Origin: Madurella fahalii
Taxonomy: Eukaryota; Ascomycota; Sordariomycetes; Sordariales
Length of the DNA: 64,000 nt
Direction of reading: 5' to 3'
Assembly (NCBI GenBank): GCA_029876055.1
Contig: CM056877.1
Location: 4,774,001-4,838,000 of the forward strand
Below are positions 1 to 11,854 of the stretch, piece after piece. The notes under the pieces were generated by a model. The model was not told the DNA's origin and did not search any database. It saw nothing but the letters and a program-made list of their open reading frames with translations. Every line of letters begins with the position of its first letter. The first letter of the stretch is position 1. Made by a program: the position numbers and the translations under genes.

Positions 1-439
1 GTGGGTAATCCGTCTGGGCATGACTCCATGGGAGGAGGGGGGTGCTTTGGCGCCTGCAGTATCATAGGTTATGTGAGGCTCAAACAATCGTGGAATGGGC
101 GAGTAGCCGGAGGCATCTGACCATGGCTCCATTGGATCCAGCGCAGCTGCTGGACTGATTTATGTTGAGCCAATAGTAGTTTTTTCTAGGACACCCTTCC
201 ACCCGCGCATCGGGCGTTTCGACGTTGTCAAATACCTTATCTTCCAACGGCAACTCCCACCCCCCCTCCTCGATTCAACTCCTCTCGCAAGAAGCGGAAA
301 TTGATTAATGCCCAACGTTCGGCGCAAATTTGAATCCTCCAACGATTTCTCGTTGCTTTCCTTCGACGTAACATCTCTTCGCCCGGACAAGCAGCAACAG
401 ACTTGAGCCCTAAGCGCACTGGCAACGCCAAGTACGACC

Positions 440-748
440 ATGAGCAAGGTCACAGAGCCCACTGGAGAGTCCGGCCAAGTCCAGCCCTGGAGGGCATGGT
501 GGCCACCGACAGAGAGTGCCGTCCGGAATATGAGTGAAGAGGAGCGCAAGGCTAAGCCCTGGGTCAACTGGAAACCGGACCCCCAGCGACCTAACGCGAA
601 GCCTTGGCTCCAATGGGTGCCGAGGGACGCCCACCTGATTGACCCCCGCCCGCATGTGGATGGCGACCCCGCAGCACCACAGCAGCCGATTCCACACCCG
701 AAGCCAAACGCTCCGGTGCCTCCCAGCTCCAATGCCGAGGGAGGTTAA
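440..748 (+). CDS. hypothetical Trp/Pro-rich small protein (102 aa)
   Basis: I do not recognise this protein. It is a single open frame of 102 codons from an ATG in good context (ACC before the ATG). The product is hydrophilic, with repeated short W-P blocks (QPWRAWW, AKPWVNW, AKPWLQW) spaced about 23 residues apart, so the core looks like three degenerate copies of an xKPWxxW motif; the last 30 residues are proline-rich. There is no signal peptide and no membrane segment. Codon use is GC-rich and unlike the AT-rich sequence further downstream, which supports a real or recently lost gene. It may be only one exon of a longer gene. No neighbour explains its role. Confidence 0.4.
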   Translation: MSKVTEPTGESGQVQPWRAWWPPTESAVRNMSEEERKAKPWVNWKPDPQRPNAKPWLQWVPRDAHLIDPRPHVDGDPAAPQQPIPHPKPNAPVPPSSNAEGG

Positions 749-1052
749 CTTTGGACACCCCCGAGTCTGCACCTCCCGAGCTGCCGGAGTACAACACGGG
801 TGAGCGCACCAATCCTGCAAAGTTTGCTGGCTGTTCGGCTGACCACCTTGGCAGTTTTCTAGTTGGGGCAACGAACTGTCGGAATTGGAGCACGGTTTGT
901 TGCAGGAATACCAATGAGTTTTGCAGGACGTATCTCGCGATGAAACTAGAGCAATAGTCGCCGCATATGCAAAAATCCACTCCGTATTCTCCCGACTGCG
1001 TGTTGCATAATTCCTTAAAGTGTCGAAATAATTGTCTTGCGGAGATCCCCGA
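749..1052. other. intergenic stretch, nothing recognised
   Basis: About 300 bases between the small W-rich frame and the stop codon of the minus-strand oxidoreductase. Short open frames occur on both strands but none has domain-like sequence. It probably holds the two 3' untranslated regions, which face each other. Confidence 0.4.
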
Positions 1053-2176
1053 TCAGCCAAAGACCATACAACGGAACTCAATACTCTCTCGGAGCCTCGC
1101 TCCCTCGGGCATGGTTGGGTTCAGGAACGAAGTATGTGCGACACCTGAGACTTGCCTGTTAGCACTGCCCTGTCCCGAATCGAGTAAGGGTGGTTGTGTT
1201 GCTAGCCGTCGGAGAACACCACGTACATCGTGCAACATCGACCTTGTTGTCCCAGCATTTGAGGAGAGTAAATTGGTTGGTCCGCTGGCCGCTGAGGAAG
1301 TACCATCTGTGGTCAGCATGGTGCGTGACCAGATACTGTTCGCCGACGTAGTGAGGAAAAATGAGGTCCGCTGGCTTGTAGTCACGAGCAATGTTGACCG
1401 TACGCCAATCGCAATATGTAAGCGGGCAATCGTCGAGCGGGCCAAAGAGAGGCCGCCAAACACTCCAGCTAGGTTAGCTTGGCCTTGTTCGGCATGGAAG
1501 AGACATTCCGCCTGCTTCGGGGCTACTACTCACTTGATAATCCGACACCTCTTCTTCAGGAGATCCTGGGCTGCCTCTCCCATATGGAGCTTGATACGAT
1601 TCTCACCGCTCAGGATGGTCTGGTCTGCAGCTCATCTCGGTTGTCCGACGTCAACGACACCATCCCCGGTAAGGTGCCTATAACTAGCAGGAGGAGACCG
1701 GGAAGATACATACCGCAATGGGCCGAATAACTGGGTTGCCGCGTAGCACGAATCTTGTCCCTCACAGCTTCCAGCTGTTTCGCCGTCTTCCTCCTCCGAA
1801 CAGTGTGATCAAATATCACAACGTCGACTTCTCCGAAGCGACTCTTTAGAATACTCTCGATGACCGGGTAGTACCCGCGCTCTATGCGCTCATCCGAGTC
1901 GAACTTTTCTGTCTCATCGTCGACTGCTTCGCCAAACTCAAAGATCTCAAATCCGTTGACATCGAGACTGAATTGGTCCAGACGGTCCTTAATATCGTAA
2001 AAGTCGATGTTGTCGTATCTCCAGGCCACCTGATTGCTCTGCCGTCCGTCTGGCGCAGGGACATTCGAGTAGAACGGCTTCTCAAGTATATACAGCTTAA
2101 GCGGGGCCGTGTAATTGATCGATGATTTGATTTTCTCCATCGTGGGTTCTTCACCGCTCGCACCGCTGGTCTCCAT
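1053..2176 (-). CDS. CmcJ/NvfI-type (AsaB/GA4-desaturase-like) oxidoreductase, 293 aa, 4 exons
   Basis: Spliced model, minus strand: exons 2176-1714, 1624-1534, 1462-1227 and 1144-1053. The coding length of 882 nt stays in frame throughout. Introns have GTATGT, GTGAGT and GTACGT donors. The protein carries the family's signposts in order: FDHTVRRR near residue 130, SAHCDQT across the first junction (the H-x-D pair expected of this Fe(II)/2-oxoglutarate-like fold), INVWRP at the exon 2/3 junction, and the C-terminal RESIEFRCMVFG. Members act as hydroxylases, methoxylases or desaturases, often as tailoring enzymes of secondary metabolites; the substrate here cannot be told. It is divergently arranged with the amidase gene at 2741, sharing a 564-bp spacer. 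No damage is seen, so it is probably functional. Its usual length (about 290 aa) is met. Confidence 0.85.
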
Positions 2177-2740
2177 AACTCGCTGTTGTCAGCGCCTTGG
2201 GCTGACAGCTCATCCAGTTATGCCCGTCATTGAGGGACATCGGCGCCTGACCGGTCTGTCCAGATGCGCGAATAGAATCTGCCCACGTCGGGTGCAGCGC
2301 AGGAGGCACACATGTCCCACCCACCATCTCAAAAATGCGCGGTTTGTGCGGCAGTCCACGCCACAAGCGTCAGGTAAGCTTACCTTATCACGGCCTAGAG
2401 AGTTCTCAGGTATTGGGGGCACCCCGGAAACTGGGATATCTCTGAATTCCAGTGATGAAGGGGGTTTTACTTCCTTCTGATTTCTGCGGGAATGTGCGAG
2501 CGACATTCCAAAACAGTCCACCATACAATGGGATAAAAGGGCTAAGCGTTGCTCAATTCAGGTATGTGTACCAGATAAATGCGTGGGTAGGATGCAAGGG
2601 ATGGATTGATCTTCAATATCTAAAACATGTCCCGTGTGAAGATAGCAGGGCTTACCGGCATCTTTAAAGCAGGTATAAATCCGCAGGCCATAGCGGATCT
2701 GAAAGTGTGGTTACGGTAGCAAAGTATTTCAAAATCCACG
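2177..2740. promoter_or_regulatory. shared divergent intergenic region
   Basis: This 564-bp spacer separates two head-to-head intact genes, the CmcJ-like enzyme (minus) and the amidase (plus), so it must hold both promoters. No convincing domain-coding frame is present in it. The bidirectional promoter is inferred from gene orientation only; I see no motif that I can name. Confidence 0.45.
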
Positions 2741-5199
2741 ATGCTTTGGCCCTTCTCTCTGCTGTGGGCAGGAGCCAGCCCTCAAAAAGTGCACAATCGC
2801 CAGGCGGTATCACAAGCTTCTACACCCACCTCGGCTCCCGCGGACACTCTGGCAGTTGAAGAAGGCGTCGTCGTTCTCTCGCTATCGCCTGACTCGTATT
2901 ATCTAATCCGACTACAATCACTGGCAATTGGTAATCTGGGAAATGTCCAACACGGAAGCTCCCTCCCACCCTCTTTTGTCCCTGCTACGGTCATCTACTG
3001 GGATACACCTACCAACCTGCATTCCAAGATTAAACGATTTCGTGCCGATGACGAATTCGACAGCCGGTTCTTGAAAACCATCGTGCTCGTTGCACCGGGC
3101 GGAGACTCGGTTGATGTGGCGGCCGGGGTCCAAACCGCCCTATTAGAAGTTGGTTGCGGCGATTCTATCTTCGTCATCCAGGACACAGTTCCAGAAGGCC
3201 CCTACTTTGTCAGAGATCAAAAGCTGTACCGGACCTGGAGGCTGTATCCCGATATATACGAAGCCTTCCATCTCCCGACGATCCAAGAACCCGGCTCCAC
3301 CAGGTTAGGAGTCTCCTCGTCTACATGAAACCAGTCTTAGCGCCGAGACAGACACTGACCTGTGCCAGGTTCATCGGCGTGACGGTAATGTATGAAGGGA
3401 AGCTCATGGTTCCCGTCCCTTCGAGACTGCACTACCCGCAAACGGAGGAGAAGCCGCTGAACGGTCTACGCATCACTGTCAAGGAAATCGTCGACCTCGC
3501 GGGGGTCAAGACGACAGGCCAGTCCCGATCTTACGAGAAACTCTACGGGCCTAGAAGCGAGACGGCATACGTTGTATCTGTACTGCTTAAACTTGGGGCT
3601 GTGGTTATTGGCAAGACCAAGTGCACCCAGTTTGCCTCCAGCGACCAACCTACAGCCGATTGGATCGACTTCCACTGTCCTTGGAACCCTAGGGGGGATG
3701 GCTACCTCTCACCGAGAGGGAGCAGTACAGGGACGTGCGTAGCTCTTGCTGGCTACCCCTGGTGCGACGCAGGGATCGGCTCAGACAGTAAGTGTTGCCG
3801 CTTAGTTAAACCACGAGAGAAATGCTCCGTTAGTCCATGTTTTAAATAGCAAGACAGCCGGTGGTAGTATCCGAGGCCCGGCGACCGTGATGGGTCTCTT
3901 CGCAATTCGACCGACACACTCGGCTGAACGGCTTCATGGTATCCTCCCCATCTCTCCGTAAGTCCTGCAACAAACCCCATTCAGCCTCGTTTGTTGTTGC
4001 TGAACCCCCGGTGTCTTCACCGTAGGGACATGGATACTCCGGGACTCGTATGTCGCGATACCGAGCTCTTCTACCAGCTTTCACGTCATCTATTCAGCCA
4101 CACGGAGCCATTGGCACGCTCAGAGTGCGAAGTCCGTGATATGCCCTCGATCCTACTCTTCCCAACCGACTACTGGGAAACTTGGCGCGGGAACCCTGCG
4201 ATGGAGATTATGGAGGAGGCCGTATGCAGGCTGGAAAAGTACCTCGACGTTGAGAGGACTACTGATAGCCTGGCTCAACGGTGGCTGGATGGCAATCCAA
4301 CGAATAGCCGTACATCGATAGGAGAGTATTTGCAAGATGTGAGTCGCCACGGTCACGCAACTATCCTACATTCAAGGAGCTGACCCCACGGCTAGACATT
4401 TATGACCCTGCTATGGCAAGGTTACTACGAAAATCTCTCGCGATTTATTGAGGAATACAAGAAGAAGTACAATAATCCACCATACGTCCATCCAGTAATC
4501 CAGGACTGCTTGTGAGAATCCCTGCTACCGCAGCCCCCAATCACCGACATAAGCAGCACAAAGTGTATTAACCATGCCCTCCAGCACTCGAGGGAAGCAC
4601 CTCACACCCGAGGATGTAGCCAAGGCCCACAAACGCAAGTCCGATTATTCCAAGTGGCTACGAGAATCCGTACTTGGTGATAGCTTTCGGATTATCATGG
4701 TGTATCCAGTAGGAGACCTCGCACCGTTCTATCGCGATGACTATCGGCCGTGCGTCCCCCATCTCCCTTTTGACTGCCGGCGACTGAAAGACATCTAACT
4801 CCCGCTATAGTGATCCCCAAAATCGATCACAGGCGTACCACTGGCGCGATCGCGAAGACCACCAGGCCAGCCTAGCTGGCCTCCCGAGTGTCATCGTTCC
4901 CGGTATGTCTCAACCTCACTGCGCCCTTTTGGGTGCAGAGATACTGACTGAGTGAACACGGCACACAGTCGGCCAGGTCGCACAGCCGTCCAAGGTTACA
5001 GGCCGGGACCAGCATCTTCCAGTTGCCATCTCACTTATGAGCGGTGCCGGTGGGTCTAGCGCTAGGGTTCAATATCGACTGCAGGCGATCGCTAACGAGT
5101 CTTCAAGGGACGGATACCCAGTTGGTCGGGATGCTGCACGATATGGCCAAGGAGGGTTATCTCGTCGGCAAGGTCAACGTCGGAACGCATGCTTTCTAG
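2741..5199 (+). CDS. amidase-signature family hydrolase, 646 aa, 9 exons
   Basis: Spliced model: 2741-3303, 3369-3787, 3858-3957, 4026-4338, 4396-4511, 4585-4749, 4811-4902, 4969-5049 and 5108-5199, total 1941 nt with no frame breaks. The first 200 residues form a fungal N-terminal extension. The amidase domain follows, with catalytic Lys in ITVKEIVDLAG (about residue 240), the cis-Ser in GSSTGTCVALAGY and the nucleophilic Ser in DTGGSIRGPA, which is created by the exon 2/3 junction. The C-terminus VGQVAQPSKVTGRDQHLPV and LMSGAGTDTQLV is typical of the fold. Such enzymes hydrolyse small amides; many fungal copies lie in catabolic or metabolite loci. An intron at 4512-4584 removes an in-frame stop. 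A role together with the divergent CmcJ-like enzyme is inferred from position alone. Start choice: first ATG in the frame. Confidence 0.85.
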
Positions 5200-6259
5200 C
5201 AAGCCACACATGCAAGACGGCGACAAGGGCTCCATATTATAACCTTCAGTGCGGCAGAACCCCGAATAATGAGAGCGCGGCCTGTATCCGGCTTCCAAAT
5301 GAGCTCCTCTAGAATGGACAGGAAAACCCATATTGCTCATAGAGACGGCTATCGATCTATGCTTTGGGAAGAAAAGTGTAGGGGAAGATTATATTGTTTT
5401 CCCTAATAAATTTCCCCTCAGTTTTCGCATCTCCTAGATACGGGTTATGCCAGTTCCGTGGGCTAAACCAGGGTAACTGTTCATAACGATTTGGTCTTTG
5501 AAGTGTGGCCGTCCTTAATATTCGGCACAATACAGTCTGGCTTGTTCAGAGCCCAACAGTGGCCGATAGCCCTCGAGATAATCTCCCGAGCCACCGGGTT
5601 CCAGCGCTATGAATATTACATGCGTAACGGTGCCGGAAGATCGAACATCTAACGCTAGCTGAAACATGTGGGCCTGCCAATCGTCACCACTCCGTGTTAT
5701 GGCTGGGATATCATCGTAGAATGTGCCATCGCAAGGCCTTGAGCCCTATCTGCAGCAACAACAACCTGAGGGCCAGAATCAGGGTTCCATCCGGTGGGAG
5801 CTATAGGGGGTATTAATATCTCATGGCAAGTGACACTCGCGTTGAACGAGTCCACCATAGCTGCGAGCGGGCCGTGGCCGGCCTTGGTACTCTCCCTCAG
5901 AAGGGCTGGTCCCGCGTCCGCTGCTGCCGGAACCGTACCTGTCGGCCGGTCTGTGCATCCGCTACAGCAAGCTCAGTTCCGTTTGCAAACGTGGTGTTCA
6001 TCCGGTTAGTTTGGTGGCGCCGCCTTGCGCCGACTTGTGTAAACATAGGTATCTAGCTATGATCGTCGATGTGACAGATATCCTACTCTCCAACAGGTTC
6101 GATAGTTCCACCATTCAGATATTCTGTAGTTATTCTAAAATCAGGTGCTCCGAGTTTTAACTACGCCCGCCCTCGACTCCGAAAGCTCTAGAGCCCCAGC
6201 TACGTCGGCTGCGCACTTAATAATATGACAGCGTATAATTGCATTAACTGCCAGAAACA
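5200..6259. other. 1-kb stretch without a recognisable gene
   Basis: Only short open frames are present, none with a recognisable domain. Base composition shifts from AT-rich near 5380-5560 to GC-rich near 5860-6030. It may contain unrecognisable 5' remains of the WD40 gene that follows. Confidence 0.4.
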
Positions 6260-6750
6260 CGGCCGTCGCCTTCTCGCCAGACGGTGCCACGGCCGTATCG
6301 GCCTCCCATGATAGCACTGTCCGGCTCTAGGATGTGAAGGCGGGCGTGGAGAAACAGACTCTTCAAGGCCATCGCAAATGGGTTAGGGCTGTCGCTTTCT
6401 CACCAGATGGCGCCACGCTCGCATCGGCATCCGACGATCGCACTATCCGGCTCTGGGACGCGCGGACGGGTAAAGAGAAGCGGGCACTTAAAATCAATCA
6501 AGTTCTTAGGAGTCTGTTTTTTTCCTCGGATAATCGATATCTAGAGATAGATCAAGGCCAGTTGAATCTCTGCTTAAATCCCACGGAGACATCCCTCAGC
6601 AAGGACTGCCAGATTGGGGAGTGCTTTTCCACTAATGACTGGCTGGTGCGGGATGGCAAAAGACTTCTTTGGATTCCTCCAAACTTCAGGCCGGAGCAAA
6701 TAGCTTCTTATGGTCCTACGTTTGCCTTGGATATAGTTCTGGCCTCATGA
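6260..6750 (+). pseudogene. WD40-repeat relic (C-terminal part of a NACHT/HET-E-like protein)
   Basis: Two consecutive WD40 blades are legible: AVAFSPDGATAVSAS followed by DSTVRL-stop-D, then VRAVAFSPDGATLASAS followed by DRTIRLWD. The first blade ends in TAG where the second has TGG (Trp), a G-to-A change of RIP type. After the second blade the frame runs to a degenerate C-terminal region (RDGKRLLWIPPNFRP) that in fungal STAND proteins follows the propeller. No NACHT or HET domain is recognisable upstream, so it is a 5'-truncated, inactivated remnant. The parental protein would have been a cytosolic incompatibility or surveillance receptor; this is family knowledge, not seen here. Confidence 0.75.
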
Positions 6751-7429
6751 GGGTCATCCGACTCGCATTTACATAGACATAGGAAGCTCCCAAGAAGAGG
6801 AACCACGACGCTAGCCAATGTGATCCATACAGTCTGTATGTGCAGCTGTCGCGGTGTCGGACATTGGACGGCATAATGCTTCTTTCCAGAGTGCGAGAGA
6901 GGGATTTCGTCGGCAATATCGTGCCGGAGAATATGACAGCGGCAGAGAAAAGGCTGGAGCAGCTGAGTGATGCGACCGTTGCGGACGCAGAAAGACCGTA
7001 ACGGTCGCATAAAGCTGGGACTGGGGAAGAAAAAGGAAGGAGCAGTTTGTGACATGAATGAAACACCTCGTCGTCGAAGCCGGCAGCGGGGCGGTCTGAG
7101 CGGCAGAACAACCATTGTGATTGGGTTACACGACACAGGAGACGCAAACCGCTTGCGGTTTGCCTAAAGAGCCTTGAGGAACGAAGCTGGATATAGGGAA
7201 ACAACACTTCCATTGTAGTGGGCGGGTGTCAAAGGTGGAAATGACTCAAAGTCTCAGAATCTCAAACCCGCTGCGTGGTCGGGGGTGGCCCGTGCGCGGT
7301 TTGGATTCAGCCCTCGGGAAGTTCCGTTGCATCGAGACCAAGATCAAAAATTGCCTCAGCTGTGCGAACATCTCCTCAGCCTTCTCGTCATATTTCTTTG
7401 AGATTGCTGTTGCTGTCTAATATCTAAAC
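6751..7429. other. intergenic stretch, nothing recognised
   Basis: About 680 bases between the WD40 relic and the HET-domain gene. Several frames of 60-165 codons exist on both strands but they are low-complexity or Ser/Leu-rich antisense readings with no motif. The right part probably includes the HET gene promoter. Confidence 0.35.
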
Positions 7430-9604
7430 ATGCAATCGTCTATACAAGCCCAGATCAAGCAAATATTCGACAGTTTGGCCATATTCGATGGCCGAGATCA
7501 GCAACTCAAGTCGATAATACATCTAGCACGGTTTCGAGAATTGTGCCCTCACTGTAAGCTACCAAAAGGGCACCCTTGGAGCATATACCGAGCAATGATT
7601 TGCAGTCGTCTCCAGACATGGCTGTCCGGTGCATTGTCGGGATGCATTAACTGCTCTGTGATCATTGCCGGAGTCCACGTGTTGAGCATGTTTAAGCCAT
7701 GCAAGCCCGACGACTTGATTTCCGCAGAATCAAGGATGACGTCGGGATTAATGACTCTGAGAAACTATTCCCATTCCTATCCAAATTTCAACCTCGTTCT
7801 CTACGGTCAAGAGGTAAGGATCCTCAGTTATTAATAGCCCCAAATATTCTATATTCTGTATTGCTGTCCACACTTCGGTTTTCCTCCTACAACTGAACTA
7901 TCTGCGTACTTACATGACTGATTGTGCCTAGGTCATAGGATTAGACACGGTGATGCTGTCTCCAGGTTACTGGAGTGGTATATCTTCGAGGTCAGACTCG
8001 CACAGCTGCACCGAACTAGCGAAAAAGTGGCTGTCAGAATGTGCTGAGACCCACGTCGACTGCCGGTTTCCCACAACACCACCTAAGCTCCAACTCGAGT
8101 ACTTGATCTCGGTTCCCGAGCCTTGCGACTGCGGATCACAAATGGGGAGTGTGACCACTATGCAGCCTTAAGCCATTGCTGGGGTCCGATACAACCAGAC
8201 GGGTCTCGAACTCTCCTAGCCAACATCGATGCTTACAAAGAGAGAATATCTTACGAGGCACTTCCCAAGACATTCCAGGATGCCATACAAGTTTCCCGGG
8301 CTCTCGGATACAAATCTCTCTGGATTGACTCTCTCTGCATTATCCAGGATGACCAAGCCGATTGGGTGAGAGAGTCGAGCTCAATGGCTCTCGTGTATGG
8401 CAAAGCGCACCTCGTCATAGCGGCTGCGTCGTCTTCGGGTTGCACGGAAGGATTTCTCAAAGAGCGGCCAGGCCAAATAGATGGCACTTTCGTGAGCCCA
8501 GTATTGGATGAACGACAGACCAGATCTATTGTCCGTTACCGCCCAGACCGCGGAGAGCGTATTCTTCTCGACGAGCCTCTAGATAGGAGAGCCTGGACTT
8601 TCCAAGAGATACTACTTGCAAGACGACTACTGTGGTTCGGGACGGATATGCTACGGTGGGAGTGTGAAACTTCGCATGAATGTGAATGTAGCTTAGATCA
8701 TCCTCGACATACTACAGATTATCCCTGGTTCTCTTACTGCCGAGTATATCAAGATTCCCAGGATCGCGATCTCTGGCTCAATCTTCACGAGCTGAAGAAG
8801 AATCAAGGTTTTGGTATAGCAGGTTGGTGGGACTGGCACAACCTTGTCTACCAATACACCAAACGCAAATTATCGAAGGACTCGGACAAGCTCGTCACTC
8901 TATCGGCAGTCGCGCTACTATATGGGGATGCACTACGGGCCCATTACTTAGCGGGACTTTGGAGAGAGAATTTAATCGAGGGCCTTCTTTGGGAAACTGA
9001 GGCGCCTTGCCGTCCGGCACGAAGCGGAGCGCCATCTTGGAGCTGGGCTTCAATGGATGGCCAAATTACTTGGTCTGGTGGAGAACCCTTAAAAATCACG
9101 AGCGAAGTACAAGCAGAGGTTACACTTTCGACCATCGATGAATTCGGTTCAGTTGAAGAGGGATGGGCCCGCATTAAAGGGGGTATTTTAGATTGCAAAT
9201 TAGTTTTCGTTGACGCCGATGTGGAACTTGACCTTCCAGACAGATATACCTTAGATGGCGGTATATGCTGCGAAAGTTCGCTGAGATTGGACTCCCACGT
9301 TACAACTGTCGAAATTGTTATGCCTGGTGGCATACCCCAGCACACAGCAAGGAGGCATTGGCTGGGGGCCGATCCAGATTTAGTGAGAGAGCATGATGGA
9401 ATGTTGGTCTGGTGCTTGCACTTGGGAACTCGTGGATACGTCACTAAATACGAGGCAGAGACGCTGGTCTTGGGTCGATGTCCGCAGAATCCGATGTGGT
9501 ATGAACGCCTGGGGGTAGCCACTCTGAGGTACTGCCTAAGCGATTGTACACATCGTAGACAGCAACCACATGACTGGATTACAGGGGAGATCACTGTAGT
9601 CTGA
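7430..9604 (+). pseudogene. HET-domain (heterokaryon incompatibility) gene with one frame break
   Basis: The gene starts at an ATG at 7430 (exon 1 to 7813), has an intron 7814-7931 (GTAAGG to CCTAG), and continues to the stop at 9604. The N-terminal region ends with SCTELAKKWLSECAETHVDC, then the HET domain is complete: YAALSHCWG, LPKTFQDAI, LWIDSLCIIQDD, YGKAHLVIAAA, and the later RAWTFQEILLARRLLWF. Between the two parts the frame changes by one base near 8089-8092: restoring one C would join TTPPKL to PTRVLDLGS, the usual entry to a HET domain. The downstream frame has no ATG before the HET core, so the gene cannot be rescued by a later start. It is either a young pseudogene or a sequencing indel. 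HET proteins trigger growth arrest or cell death in vegetative incompatibility; the partner is unknown. Confidence 0.7.
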
Positions 9605-10323
9605 TCCATCCCTACGGTCTAAGAGGTGGGGTGACAACGTCGAGATCAAGGAACTACATTGGAACGTGGTACAAGATAAGGAGCAGCAAAGAGACATCGA
9701 GGTGTCGGGCAGTTTGGTCACAGCGGTGAGGTTGATATCGTTGAGCGACGGTCGGGTGTGTGTAATACTGGGGGTTGTTAAGAAGTTAGAGCTTCGTGGG
9801 AAATACCATACTAGAAATATAATAGTGGACGGAAAAGGTTAGAAAAGCTGAGTGAGTCCGCCTTTGTCGAGCATAGTACTTAAAGATCTGTGGGGAGACC
9901 TCTGAGTAGCGTAGGCAGCTATATAACTACTAAACGCAGTCGAATTCGTGGTATCGAAGGTACTCATCCTCCTCGGCCAGAGATCTATCTAGCTACTTAT
10001 CAAATCGAAACAGAGGATTCCGGGTGAGAAAGGAGAGTGAAAGGATGATTCGCATTGTAGGAGCAGCGTCTGCGCAGCTATCGCTTCTGAGGAGGTGGTG
10101 GATGACGGTGTTGAACTCTGAAACTTTCAAAACTTCCGGCGAAGCCGGCAATTTATAGGCCTTCGCAGCACCCTCAAGCCTAACTCTTGTAGCCGTATCT
10201 CTGACCCTGGCAATACCCCTCCTGCACCTGACACTACTAGTAAAGATAGAAACCTTCTTTCTAAAGCCTAAGCCCACTATTCTAGTATCTTCGAAGCAGC
10301 TTATACTGATAGAGAAGGCTATA
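9605..10323. other. AT-rich stretch without a gene
   Basis: No supported coding region. A minus-strand frame of 94 codons (10277-9993) has no motif. The stretch abuts the first LTR-like repeat and looks like degenerate repeat sequence. Confidence 0.35.
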
Positions 10324-10579
10324 TATAATGAAAGCCTCTGGGCTAGATTGGGGGAACTGGCGGAATGACGGTGGATGATATCACAGTACTGAGATAGATA
10401 AAGTCCCTGTAGGAAACCCTCCTACACAAGGGACTTCTGATCCGCAAGGATCAGTCTCTGTGTAGTCAATGACAATAGGAGGCTGTTCACCACGATATCG
10501 CCCGCTAGCTAAGGTCTTTTCGGTACTGAGACATCGTAGTCCATCTCCCTCAATGTGTTCCCAGAACAACCCCTTTACA
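10324..10579 (+). repeat. solo LTR-like element, copy 1 (diverged)
   Basis: A 256-bp segment closely matching the copies at 19511-19761 and 19994-20250, including the shared core GATCCGCAAGGATCAGTCTC and the end CCCCTTTACA. Its 5' tip reads TATAATGAAAGC where the other copies read TGTAACGAGAGC; all three differences are transitions, as expected after RIP. No matching 5-bp duplication is visible at its borders, so it is older or one edge has been lost. Confidence 0.75.
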
Positions 10580-11032
10580 CATTGATACAGAAAAGGGAGC
10601 CAAGGGCTAGAAGTGTAGTAAAAGAGGTAATTGATTAATTGATTGTTGTTCAGAAAGGAAAGGTGGGAGGTCTAGCTATGGTGGAGGATATCCATGGCGG
10701 GGCACGCGTCGCGTTGCGCGCACAGACCAACCCTTATCTTATCTCTTAATCTAATCTACACATTCCGGTATTACACATTTATAGAGCTCGACTCTTGGCT
10801 ACCGAGCTCAGTAACTCGTTACGTATGCTCACCTAGGCCATTTTCCTTTATATTTAAGCCAGTCCTTCGGTGTCCTATTATAGTAGATAGATCCTAGAGA
10901 CTTCAACCATTCCATGCACTTCCCACAACCTCTGCTAAGCTCCTGCGCACGTGACAGCTGGCCTCACCTTAGAAGAGGTTCGGAGTTTGCCGGCATCTAG
11001 AGAATCAATCAACCCCGGCCCAACGGCTACAG
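10580..11032. other. no gene recognised
   Basis: About 450 bases between LTR copy 1 and the second HET relic. Pyrimidine-rich and AT-rich tracts, no coding motif. Confidence 0.3.
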
Positions 11033-11735
11033 TTGGCTAAGGAATGGCTGAAAGACTGTGAGTTGAGGCAGCGAAGTTGTAGCACAACAGCGGAATCTTT
11101 CCTACCTCCTCGGACCCTAGACCTACGGCCTTTACAGCACAATAGGAGCGTCATCCTCCGCGAACTCGGAACCCAAAACAACAGCCGCCAATACACCAAC
11201 CGTCGCTATGCTTGCTTTAAGCCATTGATGGGGGTTCACGGCCAGTGAAACTATTAAATTCAAATCTGGATATCATGAGATCCGGAATCACCTTCGATTC
11301 CTTGCCGATGATTTTCTGGGATGCTATTCAGACATCCCGAGGCCTAGGACTCGATTATCTCTCTAGATTGACTCTCTTTGCATAATCCAAGATGACGAGG
11401 ACGACTGGGAACGGAAGGTCGCTTCTATGGCGGATACCTATGGGAATGCTACCATCACGATTGCTGCTACTAGTGCACACAATTGTCATAGCGGGTTTCT
11501 TCGGCATCTTCTGGGCCGCACTAGGTTTACATATACTCAGCTCGATGACCATATGTCATCCAAATACGCTACCGTGCCTAATTCGCGTAGCCCACCGGAT
11601 TTCCGCACGGATCTGGTGCTGACGGCGATGCGCTTTTTGGTACGCCCCCGGTCTGTAGCTTATCTGGCTCGCCTTTTTCTGACGCTTTTGACCGCCCAAA
11701 TGCAGGGCTATATCTCACGTTCACGGCGGCCCTAG
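11033..11735 (+). pseudogene. second HET-domain gene, broken fragment
   Basis: Pieces of a HET domain are legible in shifting frames: LAKEWLKDCE at the start (as before the HET domain of the 7430 gene), FLPPRTLDLR, the degraded YACFKPLMGVHG in place of YAALSHxWG, then IDSLCIIQDDEDDWERK and the block MADTYGNATITIAATSAHN. Several stops and frame changes lie between them, and the protein ends abruptly near 11735. It is a truncated paralogue of the HET family rather than a copy of the upstream gene, since the conserved blocks differ. It lies directly before the F-box gene. Confidence 0.75.
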
Positions 11736-11854
11736 AGCATACATCACCTTCGCACTTCTTTGCCCATCACATGGTTTGTTGCGAGCCATTCCTATTTTCC
11801 AGTTGAACCCCCCCTTGTGCTATCTACTCCATTATTAGCGATCCATCTGGCATC

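Noticed and set aside
8123..9604. HET protein starting at 8123
   Set aside because: There is no ATG at that position; the HET core needs the upstream exon and a frame correction, so a start there would be artificial.
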